Source: Actinomyces sp. ZJ308 (lineage in GTDB: Bacteria > Actinomycetota > Actinomycetes > Actinomycetales > Actinomycetaceae). From it: 64,000 nt of DNA. The notes beneath the pieces are model-generated. The model worked only from the letters and a program-made list of their open reading frames with translations, did no database searches and was not told the origin of the DNA. Positions 26,708 to 36,606 of the stretch are shown here, piece after piece. Where the stretch lies: contig NZ_JAAIJY010000003.1 of NCBI RefSeq assembly GCF_011752065.1, positions 150,855-214,854 of the forward strand, read 5' to 3'. Position 1 is the first letter of the stretch. Each line of letters starts with the position of its first letter. Made by a program: the position numbers and the translations under genes.

Positions 26708-28960
26708 GTGCCCTCATCCGAGAACAAGACCAGCCGGGGCGACTACTCCGCCCGCCACCTCTCCGTCCTGGAGGGGCTCGAGGCCGTGCGCAAGCGCCCG
26801 GGAATGTATATCGGCTCCACCGACCAGCGTGGCCTCATGCACTGCGTGTGGGAGATCGTCGACAACGCCGTCGACGAGGCCCTCGAGGGGCACGGCGACG
26901 ACATCTCGGTGACCGTCCACGACGACGGCTCCATCGAGGTGCGTGATAACGGGCGCGGTGTGCCCGTCGACATCGAGCCCTCCTCCGGCCTGACCGGTGT
27001 CGAGCTGGTCTACACCAAGCTGCACGCCGGGGGGAAGTTCGGCGGCGGGTCCTACGGCGCCGCAGGCGGCCTGCACGGTGTGGGCGCCTCGGTGGTCAAC
27101 GCCCTGGCCGAGCGCATGGACGTCGAGGTCGATCGCGGCGGCAAGACCTACGCCATGAGCTTCCACCGCGGCGAGCCCGGCGTCTTCGACGACTCCGCCG
27201 GGCGCAGCCCCTCCTCGCCCTTCACCGAGTTCACGAAGGCCTCCGAGCTGCGCGTCATCGGCAAGGTGCGCCGCGGCGTGACCGGCACCCGTGTGCGCTA
27301 CTGGGCCGACCCCCAGATCTTCCCCCGCCCCACCGAGTACGACGCCGCCGCCCTGCGCGCCCGGCTGCGCCAGACCAGCTTCCTCGTGCCCGGGCTCACC
27401 CTGCGCCTGGAGGACCGGCGCCCCGAGGCCGAGGCCATCGCCGCCTCCAACACGCCCGCCGCCGACGCCGGTGAGACCGACGACGCCGTCCACGAGGTCT
27501 CCCTGCGGGCGGCCGCCAAGAACGCCACCGAGAACCGCGGCGACCTGTTCGACACCGGCGACGATGACGGCGTCGAGGTCTTCCAGGCCCTGGGCGGCAC
27601 CGCCGACTTCGTCGACTTCCTGGCCTCCGACGGCTCGGTCACCGACACCTTCCGCCTCACCGGCGAGGGCACCTACACCGAGACCGTTCAGCAGCTCGAC
27701 CGCGCCAGCGGCCACCTGCGGCCCGTGGAGGTCGAGCGCACCTGCATCGTCGACGTCGCCCTGCGCTGGGGTATCGGGTATGAGACCACCGAGCGCTCCT
27801 TCGTCAACATCATCGCCACCCCCATGGGCGGCACCCACCTGACCGGCTTCGAGCAGGCCCTGGCCAGGGTGCTGCGCAAACGCATCGAGGCCGACTCCCG
27901 GGCCCTGAAGATCACCTCCAAGGACGGCCGGGTCGAGAAGGACGACATCATGGCGGGCCTGACCGCCGTCATCACCGTGCGCGTGCCCGAGCCCCAGTTC
28001 GAGGGCCAGACCAAGGAGGTGCTCGGCACCGGCCCCGTGCGCCAGATCGTCTCCAAAGTGGTCGAGCGCGAGCTCACCGCCCTGCTGACCTCCTCCAAAC
28101 GGGACCTCAAGACCCAGGCCCGCGCCCTGGAGGAGAAGATCGTCGGGGAGATGCGCGCCCGCGTCTCGGCGCGCCTGCACAAGGAGATCACCCGCCGCAA
28201 GACTGCCCTGGAGACCTCCTCCCTGCCAGCCAAGCTCGCCGACTGCCGCAGTGACGACGTCTCCGCCTCCGAGCTGTTCATCGTCGAGGGCGACTCCGCC
28301 CTGGGCACCGCCAAGAACGCGCGAAACTCCGAGTTCCAGGCGCTGCTGCCGATCCGCGGCAAGATCCTCAACGTGCAGAAGGCCTCCCAGGCCGACATGC
28401 TGCGCAACGCCGAGTGCTCGGCCATCATCCAGGTGGTCGGTGCCGGCAGCGGGCGTACCTTCGACCTCGAGGCCGCCCGCTACGGCAAGGTCATCCTCAT
28501 GACCGACGCCGACGTCGACGGCGCCCACATCCGCACCCTCCTGCTGACCCTCTTCTTCCGCTACATGCGGCCCATGATCGAGGCGGGTCGGGTCTTCGCG
28601 GCCGTCCCGCCCCTGCACCGCATCGAGGTCTCCGGCTCGTGGCGGCGCAAGAAGGAGATCATCTACACCTACTCCGACGAGGAGCTCGTCACCACCCTGC
28701 GCCGTCTGGAGCGTTCGGGACGCAGCTTCAAGGAGCCCCAGCGCTACAAGGGCCTGGGGGAGATGGACGCCCACCAGCTCGCCGAGACCACCATGGAGCC
28801 CCAGCACCGCACCCTGCGGCGCATCACGCTGGGGGACGAGGCCCAGGTCATGGAGGCCGAGTCCGTCTTCGAGCTCCTCATGGGCTCGTCGGTCGAGCCC
28901 CGCCGCGACTTCATCGTCGAAGGCGCCCGTGACGTTGATCGCGAGCGCATTGACGCCTGA
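26708..28960 (+). CDS. parE: DNA topoisomerase IV subunit B
   Basis: The 750-residue type IIA ATPase subunit has the GHKL ATP-binding domain (EIVDNAVDEAL, DNGRGVPVD, GGLHGVGASVVNAL), a transducer domain, and the TOPRIM domain (FIVEGDSALGTA, LMTDADVDGAHIRTLL). With ParC it decatenates and relaxes chromosomes. It is called ParE rather than GyrB because EGDSALGTAKNARNSEFQ is the actinobacterial ParE form and because parC lies 3 kb away; gyrB normally sits near dnaA. An insertion of about 60 acidic residues between the ATPase and transducer parts (around 240-300) is notable. The GTG at 26708 has a -10-like TAGATT six nt upstream. Confidence 0.92.
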   Translation: MPSSENKTSRGDYSARHLSVLEGLEAVRKRPGMYIGSTDQRGLMHCVWEIVDNAVDEALEGHGDDISVTVHDDGSIEVRDNGRGVPVDIEPSSGLTGVELVYTKLHAGGKFGGGSYGAAGGLHGVGASVVNALAERMDVEVDRGGKTYAMSFHRGEPGVFDDSAGRSPSSPFTEFTKASELRVIGKVRRGVTGTRVRYWADPQIFPRPTEYDAAALRARLRQTSFLVPGLTLRLEDRRPEAEAIAASNTPAADAGETDDAVHEVSLRAAAKNATENRGDLFDTGDDDGVEVFQALGGTADFVDFLASDGSVTDTFRLTGEGTYTETVQQLDRASGHLRPVEVERTCIVDVALRWGIGYETTERSFVNIIATPMGGTHLTGFEQALARVLRKRIEADSRALKITSKDGRVEKDDIMAGLTAVITVRVPEPQFEGQTKEVLGTGPVRQIVSKVVERELTALLTSSKRDLKTQARALEEKIVGEMRARVSARLHKEITRRKTALETSSLPAKLADCRSDDVSASELFIVEGDSALGTAKNARNSEFQALLPIRGKILNVQKASQADMLRNAECSAIIQVVGAGSGRTFDLEAARYGKVILMTDADVDGAHIRTLLLTLFFRYMRPMIEAGRVFAAVPPLHRIEVSGSWRRKKEIIYTYSDEELVTTLRRLERSGRSFKEPQRYKGLGEMDAHQLAETTMEPQHRTLRRITLGDEAQVMEAESVFELLMGSSVEPRRDFIVEGARDVDRERIDA

Positions 28961-28973
28961 CGAAAGCGTCAGG
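28956..28973 (+). terminator. short hairpin terminator overlapping the parE stop codon
   Basis: CCTGACG (28956-28962) pairs with CGTCAGG (28967-28973) around an AAAG loop; the parE TGA lies in the left arm. TTCT follows the stem. Confidence 0.55.
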
Positions 28974-29107
28974 TTCTAGCAGTTCCTTCAGGTAGTCTCG
29001 GTAACCTTCGTGTCACGGCCCGTCGGTGGCCGGGGCACGACATCAGCGGCATCATCGGTCCGCCGTCATTCTTCGTCGTTCTTTCGTCCTTATGAGGGAG
29101 GTGCGCT

Positions 29108-30160
29108 ATGGCACCCGGTTACGGTATCCGCCGAGCAGGCTCCTCGCCGTGGCCCATCCTGCGTCCGGGTCCCCGCTCGGCGCTGTCACGTGAGCTGTCC
29201 TGGCGGCCCCTGGGCCCGGAGGACAATCACGAGCTGGCCGCGCTCATCGCTCGGGCCGAGGAGGTCGACAACCCTCCCTACCGCACCAGTGAGCAGGAGA
29301 CGGCCGAGTACTTCCTCGACCCCACCTACTCCGGGGTCGCCGGCCGCGACGCCGACGGCGTCATGCGCGCCTTCGGCCTGGTGCGGCTGCGCCCGGCCGG
29401 CGAGATCTACGCCTCCATGACCGGCACCGTGGACCCGGCTGTGCGCAAGCGCGGCATCGGCCGGGCCCTCCTGCACTGGCAGGCCGAGCGGGCCCGCCAC
29501 CTCGTGGGCGCCGAGCGGGCCGGCTCCGTACCGGGCAGGAGCGCGACCCAGGTACCCGCGCACGTGGTCACCACCGTCATGGAGGACGACGAGCGCATGC
29601 AGGGACACCTCAGGGACATGGGCTTCGAGCCGATGCGCTGGTACCGCGAGGTGCGTCGCTTCCTCGGCGAGGCGATCCCCGAGGTGGACCTGGACGGCTT
29701 CATCACCATCGACCCCTGGACCCCCGAGATCGACGGCGACGTGCGGCGCGCCTACGACCAGGCCATGGCCGAGACCTGGAAGGCCGAGAACGTCACCCCC
29801 GAGGACTGGACCGCCGGTAGCGCCTACTTCGCCCCCCAGTGGAGCTTCGTGGCCATGGACCGCTCCGGTGACCGGGCCCGCGTGGCCGGGTACCTGCGCT
29901 CGGGCCGCTATGAGCAGGACTGGGAGGCCCTGGGTTGGCGCGAGGGATACACCGACGTGCTCGGGGTCCTCAGCGACTACCGCCACCGCCGGATCGGACC
30001 CGCGCTGCTCGTGGCCGCCATGCGCGCCTACGCGGCCGACGGCATGGAGTACGCCGCCGCCGGCGTCGACACCGACAACCCCAGCGGCGCCGTGGGCCTG
30101 TACGAGTCCCTGGGCTACGTGCCCACCCGCGGCACCATCCTCTACGCCCTCGACGTCTAA
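29108..30160 (+). CDS. GNAT acetyltransferase with two tandem domains
   Basis: The 350-residue protein contains two GNAT units. The acetyl-CoA binding motifs are RKRGIGRALLHW in the first half and RHRRIGPALLVAAM in the second, and the second half ends with the usual GLYESLGYVPTR. Tandem GNAT proteins include mycothiol synthase MshD, but also many of unknown substrate; no MshD-specific residue is claimed. GAGGGAGG before the ATG at 29108 gives a strong ribosome site. It converges on the amidohydrolase gene, with 29 bases between the stops. Confidence 0.8.
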   Translation: MAPGYGIRRAGSSPWPILRPGPRSALSRELSWRPLGPEDNHELAALIARAEEVDNPPYRTSEQETAEYFLDPTYSGVAGRDADGVMRAFGLVRLRPAGEIYASMTGTVDPAVRKRGIGRALLHWQAERARHLVGAERAGSVPGRSATQVPAHVVTTVMEDDERMQGHLRDMGFEPMRWYREVRRFLGEAIPEVDLDGFITIDPWTPEIDGDVRRAYDQAMAETWKAENVTPEDWTAGSAYFAPQWSFVAMDRSGDRARVAGYLRSGRYEQDWEALGWREGYTDVLGVLSDYRHRRIGPALLVAAMRAYAADGMEYAAAGVDTDNPSGAVGLYESLGYVPTRGTILYALDV

Positions 30161-30189
30161 GAGGGCCGTTCCGCACCTTCCTGCGCGGT

Positions 30190-31833
30190 TCAGGCGCGCT
30201 GGTGGGCCACGGCGCCGGCCACGATCGTGGCCAGGGGCCGCACCAACGCCAGCGCCTCGGCCCCGAGGCGCACCGGGTCCTCGGCCAGGAGCACCAGGTC
30301 GGCCGGAGAGCCCACCGCCACCGGGCCGGCCCCGTTGACGCTGGCCGCCAGCGCCTCCTCGGCCGTCAGCCGCTGGGAGGGTGACCACACCGATCCGTCC
30401 GGTGTCGCACGGCCCACCGCCGCCGACATGGCCAGCCACGGGTCCAGCGGAGCCACGGGTGCGTCCGATCCCAGCTGCAGCAGGGCCCCGGCGGTCACCA
30501 TGTCCGCGAAGGCGTAGGTGCGCTCCTCCAGCCCCGGCCACACCCGGCCCACCGCCGCCCAGTCGTCGATGAGGTGGGCCGGTTGAACGGACAGCTCGAC
30601 GCCGCACCCCACCAGGCGCCTCAGGGCACCCCCCGGCTCATCGAGCGCGTCGGCAGGCAGCAGCTGGGCGTGCTCCAGGCGCCCGGTGGCCCCCGAGAGC
30701 GCGAAGGCGGCGGCGACGTCGTCGACGGCCGCGTCCCCGATGGCGTGGATGGCCATCTCATAGCCCTGCCGACCGGCTCCGCTCATGAGCTCAGTGAGCT
30801 CGGCACGGTCGATATTGACCACGCCGCAGGGGTGATCCAGGCCCAGCTCGGCCGGGTAGGGCTCACGCATGTGCGCACTTCCCGATCCCATCGACCCGTC
30901 GGCGATGACCTTGAGCGGCCCCTGCACCAGCACCGGGGATCCGTCGGCCAGGCGGGGCGAGCCGGCCAGCTCGCTCCCGGTGCGCAGGCCCCGCTCCATC
31001 CAGCGCTCCAGCTTGTCGCGGTAGACGGCGACCCGGATGCGGGGCAGCACTTCAGGCAGGACGCCCCGGGTCGCCATGGCCCTCAGGCGCATCGGCCAGT
31101 CGTCGGGATCCTCCGACCAGCTCATATCCACTACGCCGGTCACCCCTCTGGCCAGCATGCCGGTCAGGACCTGCCGGTAACCGGACTCCCGCAGCTCACG
31201 CGTGCCCGGGACCTCATCGAGCCGGTCCAGCAGGGCGAACCACGGATCCTCCTTCATCGGCGCCCCGGGATCCTGGGCACTGGCCTCCGGCAGGCCGAAG
31301 ACGCGCAGCGCCGAGGAGTTCAGCCACCCGGAGTGCACGTCCCCGGAGATCAGCAGCGTGGGAACGTCTCCGGTGACGGCGTCGAGCTCGGCCACGGTGG
31401 GGACCCGGGGCCAGTTGGACAGACGGTGCCCGAAACCCTGGACCGTGGCCGGAGGTGAGCCTGCCGGCAGGTTCCGCAGCGCCTGGGCCACCAGGTCCAG
31501 GGCCTCCTCGGCGCTGCGGGTGGCCAGCGTGTCGATGCGCGCCGAGCGCGCCGCCTCCATGTCCAGGTGGGCGTGGGCGTCCCACAGGCCGGGGATGAGG
31601 AAGGCCCCATCCACATCCAGCACCCGAGCCCCGGAGGCGCTGAGCCCTGGCCCCACCTCGACGACGCGGCCGCCCACCACGCGCACGTCGACGGGCCCGC
31701 CGGGGGAGGACGGCGCATTCAGACCACCCGGGCCCGAACCGCCACGGCGCAGCACACCCAGCTCGGTGCGGGAGCGGAAGGGGACGATGCGTGCGTCCCT
31801 GATGAGCAGGTTGCCGGACGGTCTATCAGCCAT
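30190..31833 (-). CDS. amidohydrolase family protein (YtcJ-like)
   Basis: The 547-residue protein has the metal-dependent hydrolase signature DAHAHLD, a later catalytic HAIGDAAVD and a C-terminal QLGSDAPVAPLDPW, as in YtcJ/EXOenzyme-type amidohydrolases. These act on cyclic or aryl amides in other species; the substrate here is unknown. The ATG at 31833 (MADRPSGNLLIRDARIVPF) is chosen over one six codons upstream because TAGAGT lies 5 nt before it and the family N-terminus begins there. It lies between the parE and parC genes, an interval that varies among actinobacteria. Confidence 0.8.
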   Translation of the reverse strand: MADRPSGNLLIRDARIVPFRSRTELGVLRRGGSGPGGLNAPSSPGGPVDVRVVGGRVVEVGPGLSASGARVLDVDGAFLIPGLWDAHAHLDMEAARSARIDTLATRSAEEALDLVAQALRNLPAGSPPATVQGFGHRLSNWPRVPTVAELDAVTGDVPTLLISGDVHSGWLNSSALRVFGLPEASAQDPGAPMKEDPWFALLDRLDEVPGTRELRESGYRQVLTGMLARGVTGVVDMSWSEDPDDWPMRLRAMATRGVLPEVLPRIRVAVYRDKLERWMERGLRTGSELAGSPRLADGSPVLVQGPLKVIADGSMGSGSAHMREPYPAELGLDHPCGVVNIDRAELTELMSGAGRQGYEMAIHAIGDAAVDDVAAAFALSGATGRLEHAQLLPADALDEPGGALRRLVGCGVELSVQPAHLIDDWAAVGRVWPGLEERTYAFADMVTAGALLQLGSDAPVAPLDPWLAMSAAVGRATPDGSVWSPSQRLTAEEALAASVNGAGPVAVGSPADLVLLAEDPVRLGAEALALVRPLATIVAGAVAHQRA

Positions 31834-31838
31834 GGGCC

Positions 31839-31844
31839 ACTCTA
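31839..31844 (-). promoter_or_regulatory. -10 element of a probable leaderless promoter (amidohydrolase)
   Basis: TAGAGT (minus strand 31844-31839) is followed by 5 nt and the ATG at 31833. Confidence 0.4.
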
Positions 31845-31904
31845 GGCACATCCGGCCTGCTCACGGGCGGTTTTCGGGGAGGCCCAGCCAGGCGCGCGAC
31901 CCGC

Positions 31905-34463
31905 TCAGCCGATTCCGACGATGGGGGAGGGCAGCGGTGAACCGGAGCCGTCACGCCGCTCATCGGCCTCCGGAAGCGCGACCGGCCTGCCGCCCTCGCG
32001 CAGCGCCCGCGCCGGTGCCACGCCCACCCAGGCGGCCACGAGCTCGTCCTCACCGCGCAGGAAGCGGTGGGAGCGGACCCCGCCCGTGGCCCGCCCCTTG
32101 GCCGGGTAGCGGTCCAACGGGGTGACCTTGACGCTCCCGCCGCCGGTTCCCGGCAGCGAGCCCTCGGAACCGGCCACGGTCACCACCACGGCCTCGGCCA
32201 GGAGCTCCTCGGGAACCGCCGCACCGGCGATGACCCGGGCACCCTCACGCAGCGAGATCCCCGCCATGCCGCCCGCGCCACGGCCCTGCGGGCGCACCTT
32301 GGCGGCCTGGAACCGCAGCAGCTGGGCGTCAGAGGTCACCAGGGCCAGGAAGTCCGTGTCGGCCGCCGTGCCGGCGAAGACCACCCGGTCGTCGTCGGAC
32401 AGGGAGATGACCTCCCAGCTCTCGGCGTTCCTCGGCTCATCACCGGGCTTGACCCGCTTGATGACACCGCCGGCCGTGGCCAGAGCGATCGGAGGGGCGC
32501 CGGCCGAGCCCACCGGGACCAGGCCCACCACCTTCTCCTCGGGGGCGATGTCGACCAGCTGACGCACCGGAGTCGCACCGGCCAGACCCGGGGCCCCCTC
32601 GGTGCGGGGCACCTCCGAGGTGGAGACGACGTCGAGCAGCACCAGCCGGCCAGTGTCGGTGACCGCGCCGAGCCGCCCCCGCGCCGTGGTTGCCACCTGC
32701 GAGGTCAGAGCGTCATGGGGCTGGCGCCCACCGGTGCGGGCGACCGGCTCAGCACCAGGGGTGCGCGCCACCAGACCGGTGGCCGACAGCATCACCCGGC
32801 ACGGGTCGTCGGGAACGGTGAGTGGAACCGGGGACGAGCTCGGCATCAGCGTCATCGGCTGCGGGGAGGCGCCGGCCCGCTTGGAGGCGCCGCTGCCGGA
32901 GCCGGTTGCCCCTGCGGCGTCGTCCGGGCTTGCCGCGCTGCCTGCCGACGACGTCACGCGCTCACCGGAGGCCTCCAGCAGCACCGTGCGCCGCGGGGTG
33001 CCGAACTGCTCGGCCACGGCCGCCAGCTCGCGGGAGACCACGCGCCGCAGCAGGACGTCGTCGGCCAGGATCGCCTCAAGCGCCTCGATCTCCCGAGCCA
33101 GCTCGTCGCGCTCCTTCTCCAGCTCGATGACCGAGAACTTCGTGAGCCGACGCAGCTGGAGCTCTAGGATGTAGCTGGCCTGCGGCTCGGTGAGGTCGAA
33201 GACCTGCATGAGCCGCGTGCGCGCCGTGGCGGCGTCGTCGGAGGAGCGGATGACGGCGATGACCTCGTCGATGTCGAGGATGGCGATGAGCAGGCCGTCC
33301 ACCAGGTGGGCGCGCTCGCGGCGCTTGCCCAGGCGGAACCGGGTGCGCCGGGTGACCACCGTGAGGCGGTGGCGCACGAACACCTCCAGCAGCTCGCGCA
33401 GTCCCAGGGTGTGGGGCTGGCCGTCCACGAGGGAGACGTTGTTGATGCCGAAGGAGTCCTCCAGCGGCGTGTGCTTGTAGAGCTGAGCCAGGACGGCCTC
33501 GGGGTTGTAGCCGTTCTTGACGCTGATGACCAGACGGGTGCCGTGCCTGCGGTCGGTGAGGTCGGCGACGTCGGTGATTCCCTGGAGCTTCTTGGAGCCC
33601 ACCGCCTCCTTGATCCGGGCGATGATCTTCTCCGGCCCCACCATGTAGGGCAGCTCGGTGACCACGATGCCCTTGCGGCGCGGGGAGACGGACTCCACGT
33701 GGGCGGTCGCCCGCGTGAGGAACTTGCCGCGCCCCGTGCGGTAGGCCTCCCGGATCCCGTCCAGACCCACGATCATGCCGCCGGCGGGCAGGTCCGGACC
33801 CGGCACGAAGGCCATGAGGTCCTCCAGACTCGCCTCGGGATGGGTCAGGAGGTGCCGAGCCGCCGCCACGACCTCCACGAGGTTGTGCGGCGGCATGTTC
33901 GTGGCCATCCCCACCGCGATACCGGCCGCGCCGTTGACCAGCAGGTTCGGGAAGGCCGCGGGCAGGACCTCGGGCTCGGTGAGCGTGTAGTCGTAGTTGG
34001 GGGCGAAGTCGACCGTGTCCTCATCCAGGTCCGCCGTCAGCGCCAGTGCCGGCGCGGCCAGACGCGCCTCGGTGTAGCGGGGGGCTGCCGGACCATCATC
34101 CAGGGAGCCGAAGTTGCCGTGCCCGTCGATGAGCGGCAGACGCATCGTGAAGGGCTGGGCCAGGCGCACCAGCGCCTCATAGATCGCGGTGTCGCCGTGC
34201 GGGTGGAGCCGGCCCATGACGTCGCCCACGACCCGGGAGGACTTCACGTGCGGGCGGTCGGGGCGCAGGCCCATGCGGTCCATCTGGAACAGGATGCGGC
34301 GCTGCACCGGCTTGAGCCCGTCACGGGCGTCGGGCAGGGCGCGCGCGTAGATGACGGAGTAGGCGTACTCCAGGAAGCTGGTACGCATCTCCGTGGACAG
34401 GTCGAGGTCGACGATCTCCCCGTCGGTCGGGGGAGGAGTCTGGGTGGAGGCAGACTTCGGCAT
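31905..34463 (-). CDS. parC: DNA topoisomerase IV subunit A
   Basis: The 852-residue breakage-reunion subunit has [11 protein letters not shown], the quinolone-region segment [19 protein letters not shown], and the active-site Tyr in APRYTEARL. The C-terminal half carries the beta-pinwheel repeats and ends with an unstructured tail. Gaps such as a Ser/Gly/Ala-rich stretch near residue 560 interrupt the pinwheel. It pairs with ParE, encoded 3 kb away on the other strand. The ATG at 34463 (MPKSASTQ) is supported by GACAAT six nt upstream, a leaderless arrangement, whereas the longer open frame runs into the divergent gene. Confidence 0.92.
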   Translation of the reverse strand: MPKSASTQTPPPTDGEIVDLDLSTEMRTSFLEYAYSVIYARALPDARDGLKPVQRRILFQMDRMGLRPDRPHVKSSRVVGDVMGRLHPHGDTAIYEALVRLAQPFTMRLPLIDGHGNFGSLDDGPAAPRYTEARLAAPALALTADLDEDTVDFAPNYDYTLTEPEVLPAAFPNLLVNGAAGIAVGMATNMPPHNLVEVVAAARHLLTHPEASLEDLMAFVPGPDLPAGGMIVGLDGIREAYRTGRGKFLTRATAHVESVSPRRKGIVVTELPYMVGPEKIIARIKEAVGSKKLQGITDVADLTDRRHGTRLVISVKNGYNPEAVLAQLYKHTPLEDSFGINNVSLVDGQPHTLGLRELLEVFVRHRLTVVTRRTRFRLGKRRERAHLVDGLLIAILDIDEVIAVIRSSDDAATARTRLMQVFDLTEPQASYILELQLRRLTKFSVIELEKERDELAREIEALEAILADDVLLRRVVSRELAAVAEQFGTPRRTVLLEASGERVTSSAGSAASPDDAAGATGSGSGASKRAGASPQPMTLMPSSSPVPLTVPDDPCRVMLSATGLVARTPGAEPVARTGGRQPHDALTSQVATTARGRLGAVTDTGRLVLLDVVSTSEVPRTEGAPGLAGATPVRQLVDIAPEEKVVGLVPVGSAGAPPIALATAGGVIKRVKPGDEPRNAESWEVISLSDDDRVVFAGTAADTDFLALVTSDAQLLRFQAAKVRPQGRGAGGMAGISLREGARVIAGAAVPEELLAEAVVVTVAGSEGSLPGTGGGSVKVTPLDRYPAKGRATGGVRSHRFLRGEDELVAAWVGVAPARALREGGRPVALPEADERRDGSGSPLPSPIVGIG

Positions 34464-34469
34464 GGGCGC

Positions 34470-34475
34470 ATTGTC
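34470..34475 (-). promoter_or_regulatory. -10 element of a probable leaderless promoter (parC)
   Basis: GACAAT (minus strand 34475-34470) is followed by 6 nt and the ATG at 34463. Confidence 0.45.
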
Positions 34476-34604
34476 CGAGGAATCGGGCCGAAAACAAACC
34501 ACGACACCCGGGCGTGACAGGTCAGACGCGCCCGCTCGGAGCGATCGACCTGCCTGGAACCGGGGCCGCCCGAGCTCGACGGCGATGGCGCAGACGATGG
34601 CACA

Positions 34605-35234
34605 ATGGCGACCATGACGACCCACTCACGCCGGAACTCGGCCGCCGGCCCGGCCCCGTCCCAGGCCACGCAGGACGCGTTCGCCGACCTGGCGCAGCAG
34701 GTGGAGCTCGCCGGCTACTACCCCGAGCTGGTGCTCGACACCCTCCGACTGGCGGCGGGGCAGGAGGAGATCGTCTCCGGCATGGTCCAGGCCGAGACCA
34801 CCTTCGCCGAGGCCGTCCACCGGCACCTGACCGTCCTGTCACTGACCTCCACCCGCCTCATCATCGTCCACGTCGACGACGCCCCCCGCGACGACGGCAG
34901 CCCCGGCGCCCTGGCCACCAGCGAGGCCGTTCCGCTCAGCCGTATCCGCTCCATGGCCCTGACCCGGGGCGTGTCCGATCCGGCCCAGGGCGGCGGCACC
35001 CTGACCGAGATGACGATCGCGGTCTCCTGGGGGTCGGTGCGCCGCATCGACATGGAACCGGCCACCTGCGGCGACCCCGACTGCCAGGCCGACCACGGCA
35101 TGACCGGCGTGTCCGTGCCCGACGACGTCGTCATCCGCGTCGCCGCCGGCGTCGAGGGCGCGGCCGCCCTGGCCCGCGCCGAGACCTTCGCCAGCAGGCT
35201 CTCCCAGATGACGGCCCGCGCCGCCTCCCTGTGA
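34605..35234 (+). CDS. DUF5998 family protein
   Basis: The 209-residue soluble protein matches the actinobacterial DUF5998 family: FADLAQQVELAGYYPELVLDTLRLA at the start and a central ETTFAEAVHRHLTVLSLTSTRLIIVHVDD. A pair of cysteines in ATCGDPDCQADH could bind metal. Its function is unknown. It is translationally coupled to the phosphodiesterase gene (GTGA overlap), which suggests a shared role. The start may be ATG 34605 or ATG 34614; the latter has CACAAT 7 nt upstream. Confidence 0.75.
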   Translation: MATMTTHSRRNSAAGPAPSQATQDAFADLAQQVELAGYYPELVLDTLRLAAGQEEIVSGMVQAETTFAEAVHRHLTVLSLTSTRLIIVHVDDAPRDDGSPGALATSEAVPLSRIRSMALTRGVSDPAQGGGTLTEMTIAVSWGSVRRIDMEPATCGDPDCQADHGMTGVSVPDDVVIRVAAGVEGAAALARAETFASRLSQMTARAASL

Positions 35235-36550
35235 CGGGACCCGCGATGAGGTCCCGTACCGTCGCCGAGGAACCCTCACCGGCTCCTGCCTCGGACTCCC
35301 CGCAGGATCCGGCGCTCCGCTACGTCCTGGCGGTCGGAGCCGTCAGCGCCGGGCTGACCCTCAGCGATCCCGGGAACGACGGCGGCTCAGACGGCGGCTC
35401 GGTCGTCACCGACGCCGAGGCGCGTCACGTCGCCCGCAGCTGGGGGGTCGCGCCGGCCGATGGGCTCGGCGACGCTCCCGGGGACGGCCCGGGAACCGTC
35501 GTCGTCCTCGTGGACGGTCTGGGCCTGGAGATGCTCCGTCAGCGGCGCGGACACACCCCCACCCTGCGCCGGTGGCTGGGGCAGGGCGACAACGGCCACG
35601 ACTCCAGGATCCTCACCTGCCGACCCTCGACGACGGCAGCGGCCCTGACTATGCTGGGAACCTCCGCCCTGCCCGGCACCACCGGCATGGTCGGCTACTC
35701 GGTGCTCAAGCCCCGCCTGGGGCCCGCCCTCCCCGCCTCGACGGTGCCCGGCCCCGACCAGATCCTCAGTCTCATCACCTGGAAGGGCGATGACGCCCCC
35801 AGTCCCCGGGCCTGGCAGGACGTGCCCACCGTCTTCGAGCGCCTCCCCGCGGGAAGCGCCGTGAGCATCGGACCGGCCCGCTTCGCCGGCTCCGGCCTGA
35901 CCGAGGCGGCCCTGCGAGGCGCCTCGCACCTGGGGGCGGACCGTCTGGAGGACCGTCCTGGCCTGGCCGCAGGCGCCCTGCGCCGCGGCACGCCCCTGGT
36001 CTACCTCTATGTCGGCGAGCTGGACAAGATCGGCCACAAGCACGGCTGGCTCAGTGAGCAGTGGCTGGCTCAGCTCGAGCGCCTCGACGCCGCGATGACC
36101 GAGCTGGCCCGCCGGGTCCCTGCCGGCACCCGGATCATCCTGAGCACCGACCACGGCATGGTCGACACCGACGCCGACCACCGCATCGACCTCAGTGCCC
36201 ACCGCGAGCTGACGCGCGACGTCGTCGCCGTGGCCGGTGAGCCCCGCCTGACGCACCTGCACGTCGCCGACGGTGACGCGGACCTCGCCGCCGAGGTGGC
36301 CCATCGCTACCGCCGCGTCCTGGGGGATCGGGCTGCGTGGATCGGGACTCGTGAGCAGGCCGCCGAGCACCTGGGGACTCTCAGCCCGCGGGCACGAGGA
36401 GTCGTCGGCGACGTCGTCGTGGCCATGGCGGGTACCTGGGTGCTCGTGGACCCCCGGGTCCACTCCGAGTCCGCCATCGCCATGCCCGGTGTCCACGGCT
36501 CCTTCACACCGGCCGAGACCGAGGTGCCGCTGCTCATCACCGAGGCCTGA
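35231..36550 (+). CDS. alkaline phosphatase-superfamily nucleotide pyrophosphatase/phosphodiesterase
   Basis: The 439-residue protein has the type I phosphodiesterase core: VVVLVDGLGLEML (first metal-binding Asp), RPSTTAAALTMLGTSALPG with the nucleophilic Thr, the YVGELDKIGHKHG metal site and STDHGMVD. No signal peptide is seen, so it is probably cytoplasmic. The natural substrate is not known. The GTG at 35231 overlaps the stop of the DUF5998 gene (GTGA); an ATG five codons later is also possible. In other actinobacteria the two genes are also neighbours. Confidence 0.85.
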   Translation: MTGPAMRSRTVAEEPSPAPASDSPQDPALRYVLAVGAVSAGLTLSDPGNDGGSDGGSVVTDAEARHVARSWGVAPADGLGDAPGDGPGTVVVLVDGLGLEMLRQRRGHTPTLRRWLGQGDNGHDSRILTCRPSTTAAALTMLGTSALPGTTGMVGYSVLKPRLGPALPASTVPGPDQILSLITWKGDDAPSPRAWQDVPTVFERLPAGSAVSIGPARFAGSGLTEAALRGASHLGADRLEDRPGLAAGALRRGTPLVYLYVGELDKIGHKHGWLSEQWLAQLERLDAAMTELARRVPAGTRIILSTDHGMVDTDADHRIDLSAHRELTRDVVAVAGEPRLTHLHVADGDADLAAEVAHRYRRVLGDRAAWIGTREQAAEHLGTLSPRARGVVGDVVVAMAGTWVLVDPRVHSESAIAMPGVHGSFTPAETEVPLLITEA

Positions 36551-36606
36551 AGGCCCCAAGCCTCCCGGGTGTCCGGGCCCGGCCCGGACACCCAGTTACT
36601 ACCCGG

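Noticed and set aside
26714..28807. A 697-codon open frame antisense to parE
   Set aside because: It mirrors parE codons and has no recognisable domain. The same holds for 47628-49934 opposite aconitase and 11366-12622 opposite pfp.
34514..35230. Upstream extension of the phosphodiesterase frame
   Set aside because: It overlaps the DUF5998 gene in another frame and is Arg/Pro-rich without similarity; the GTGA overlap marks the real start.
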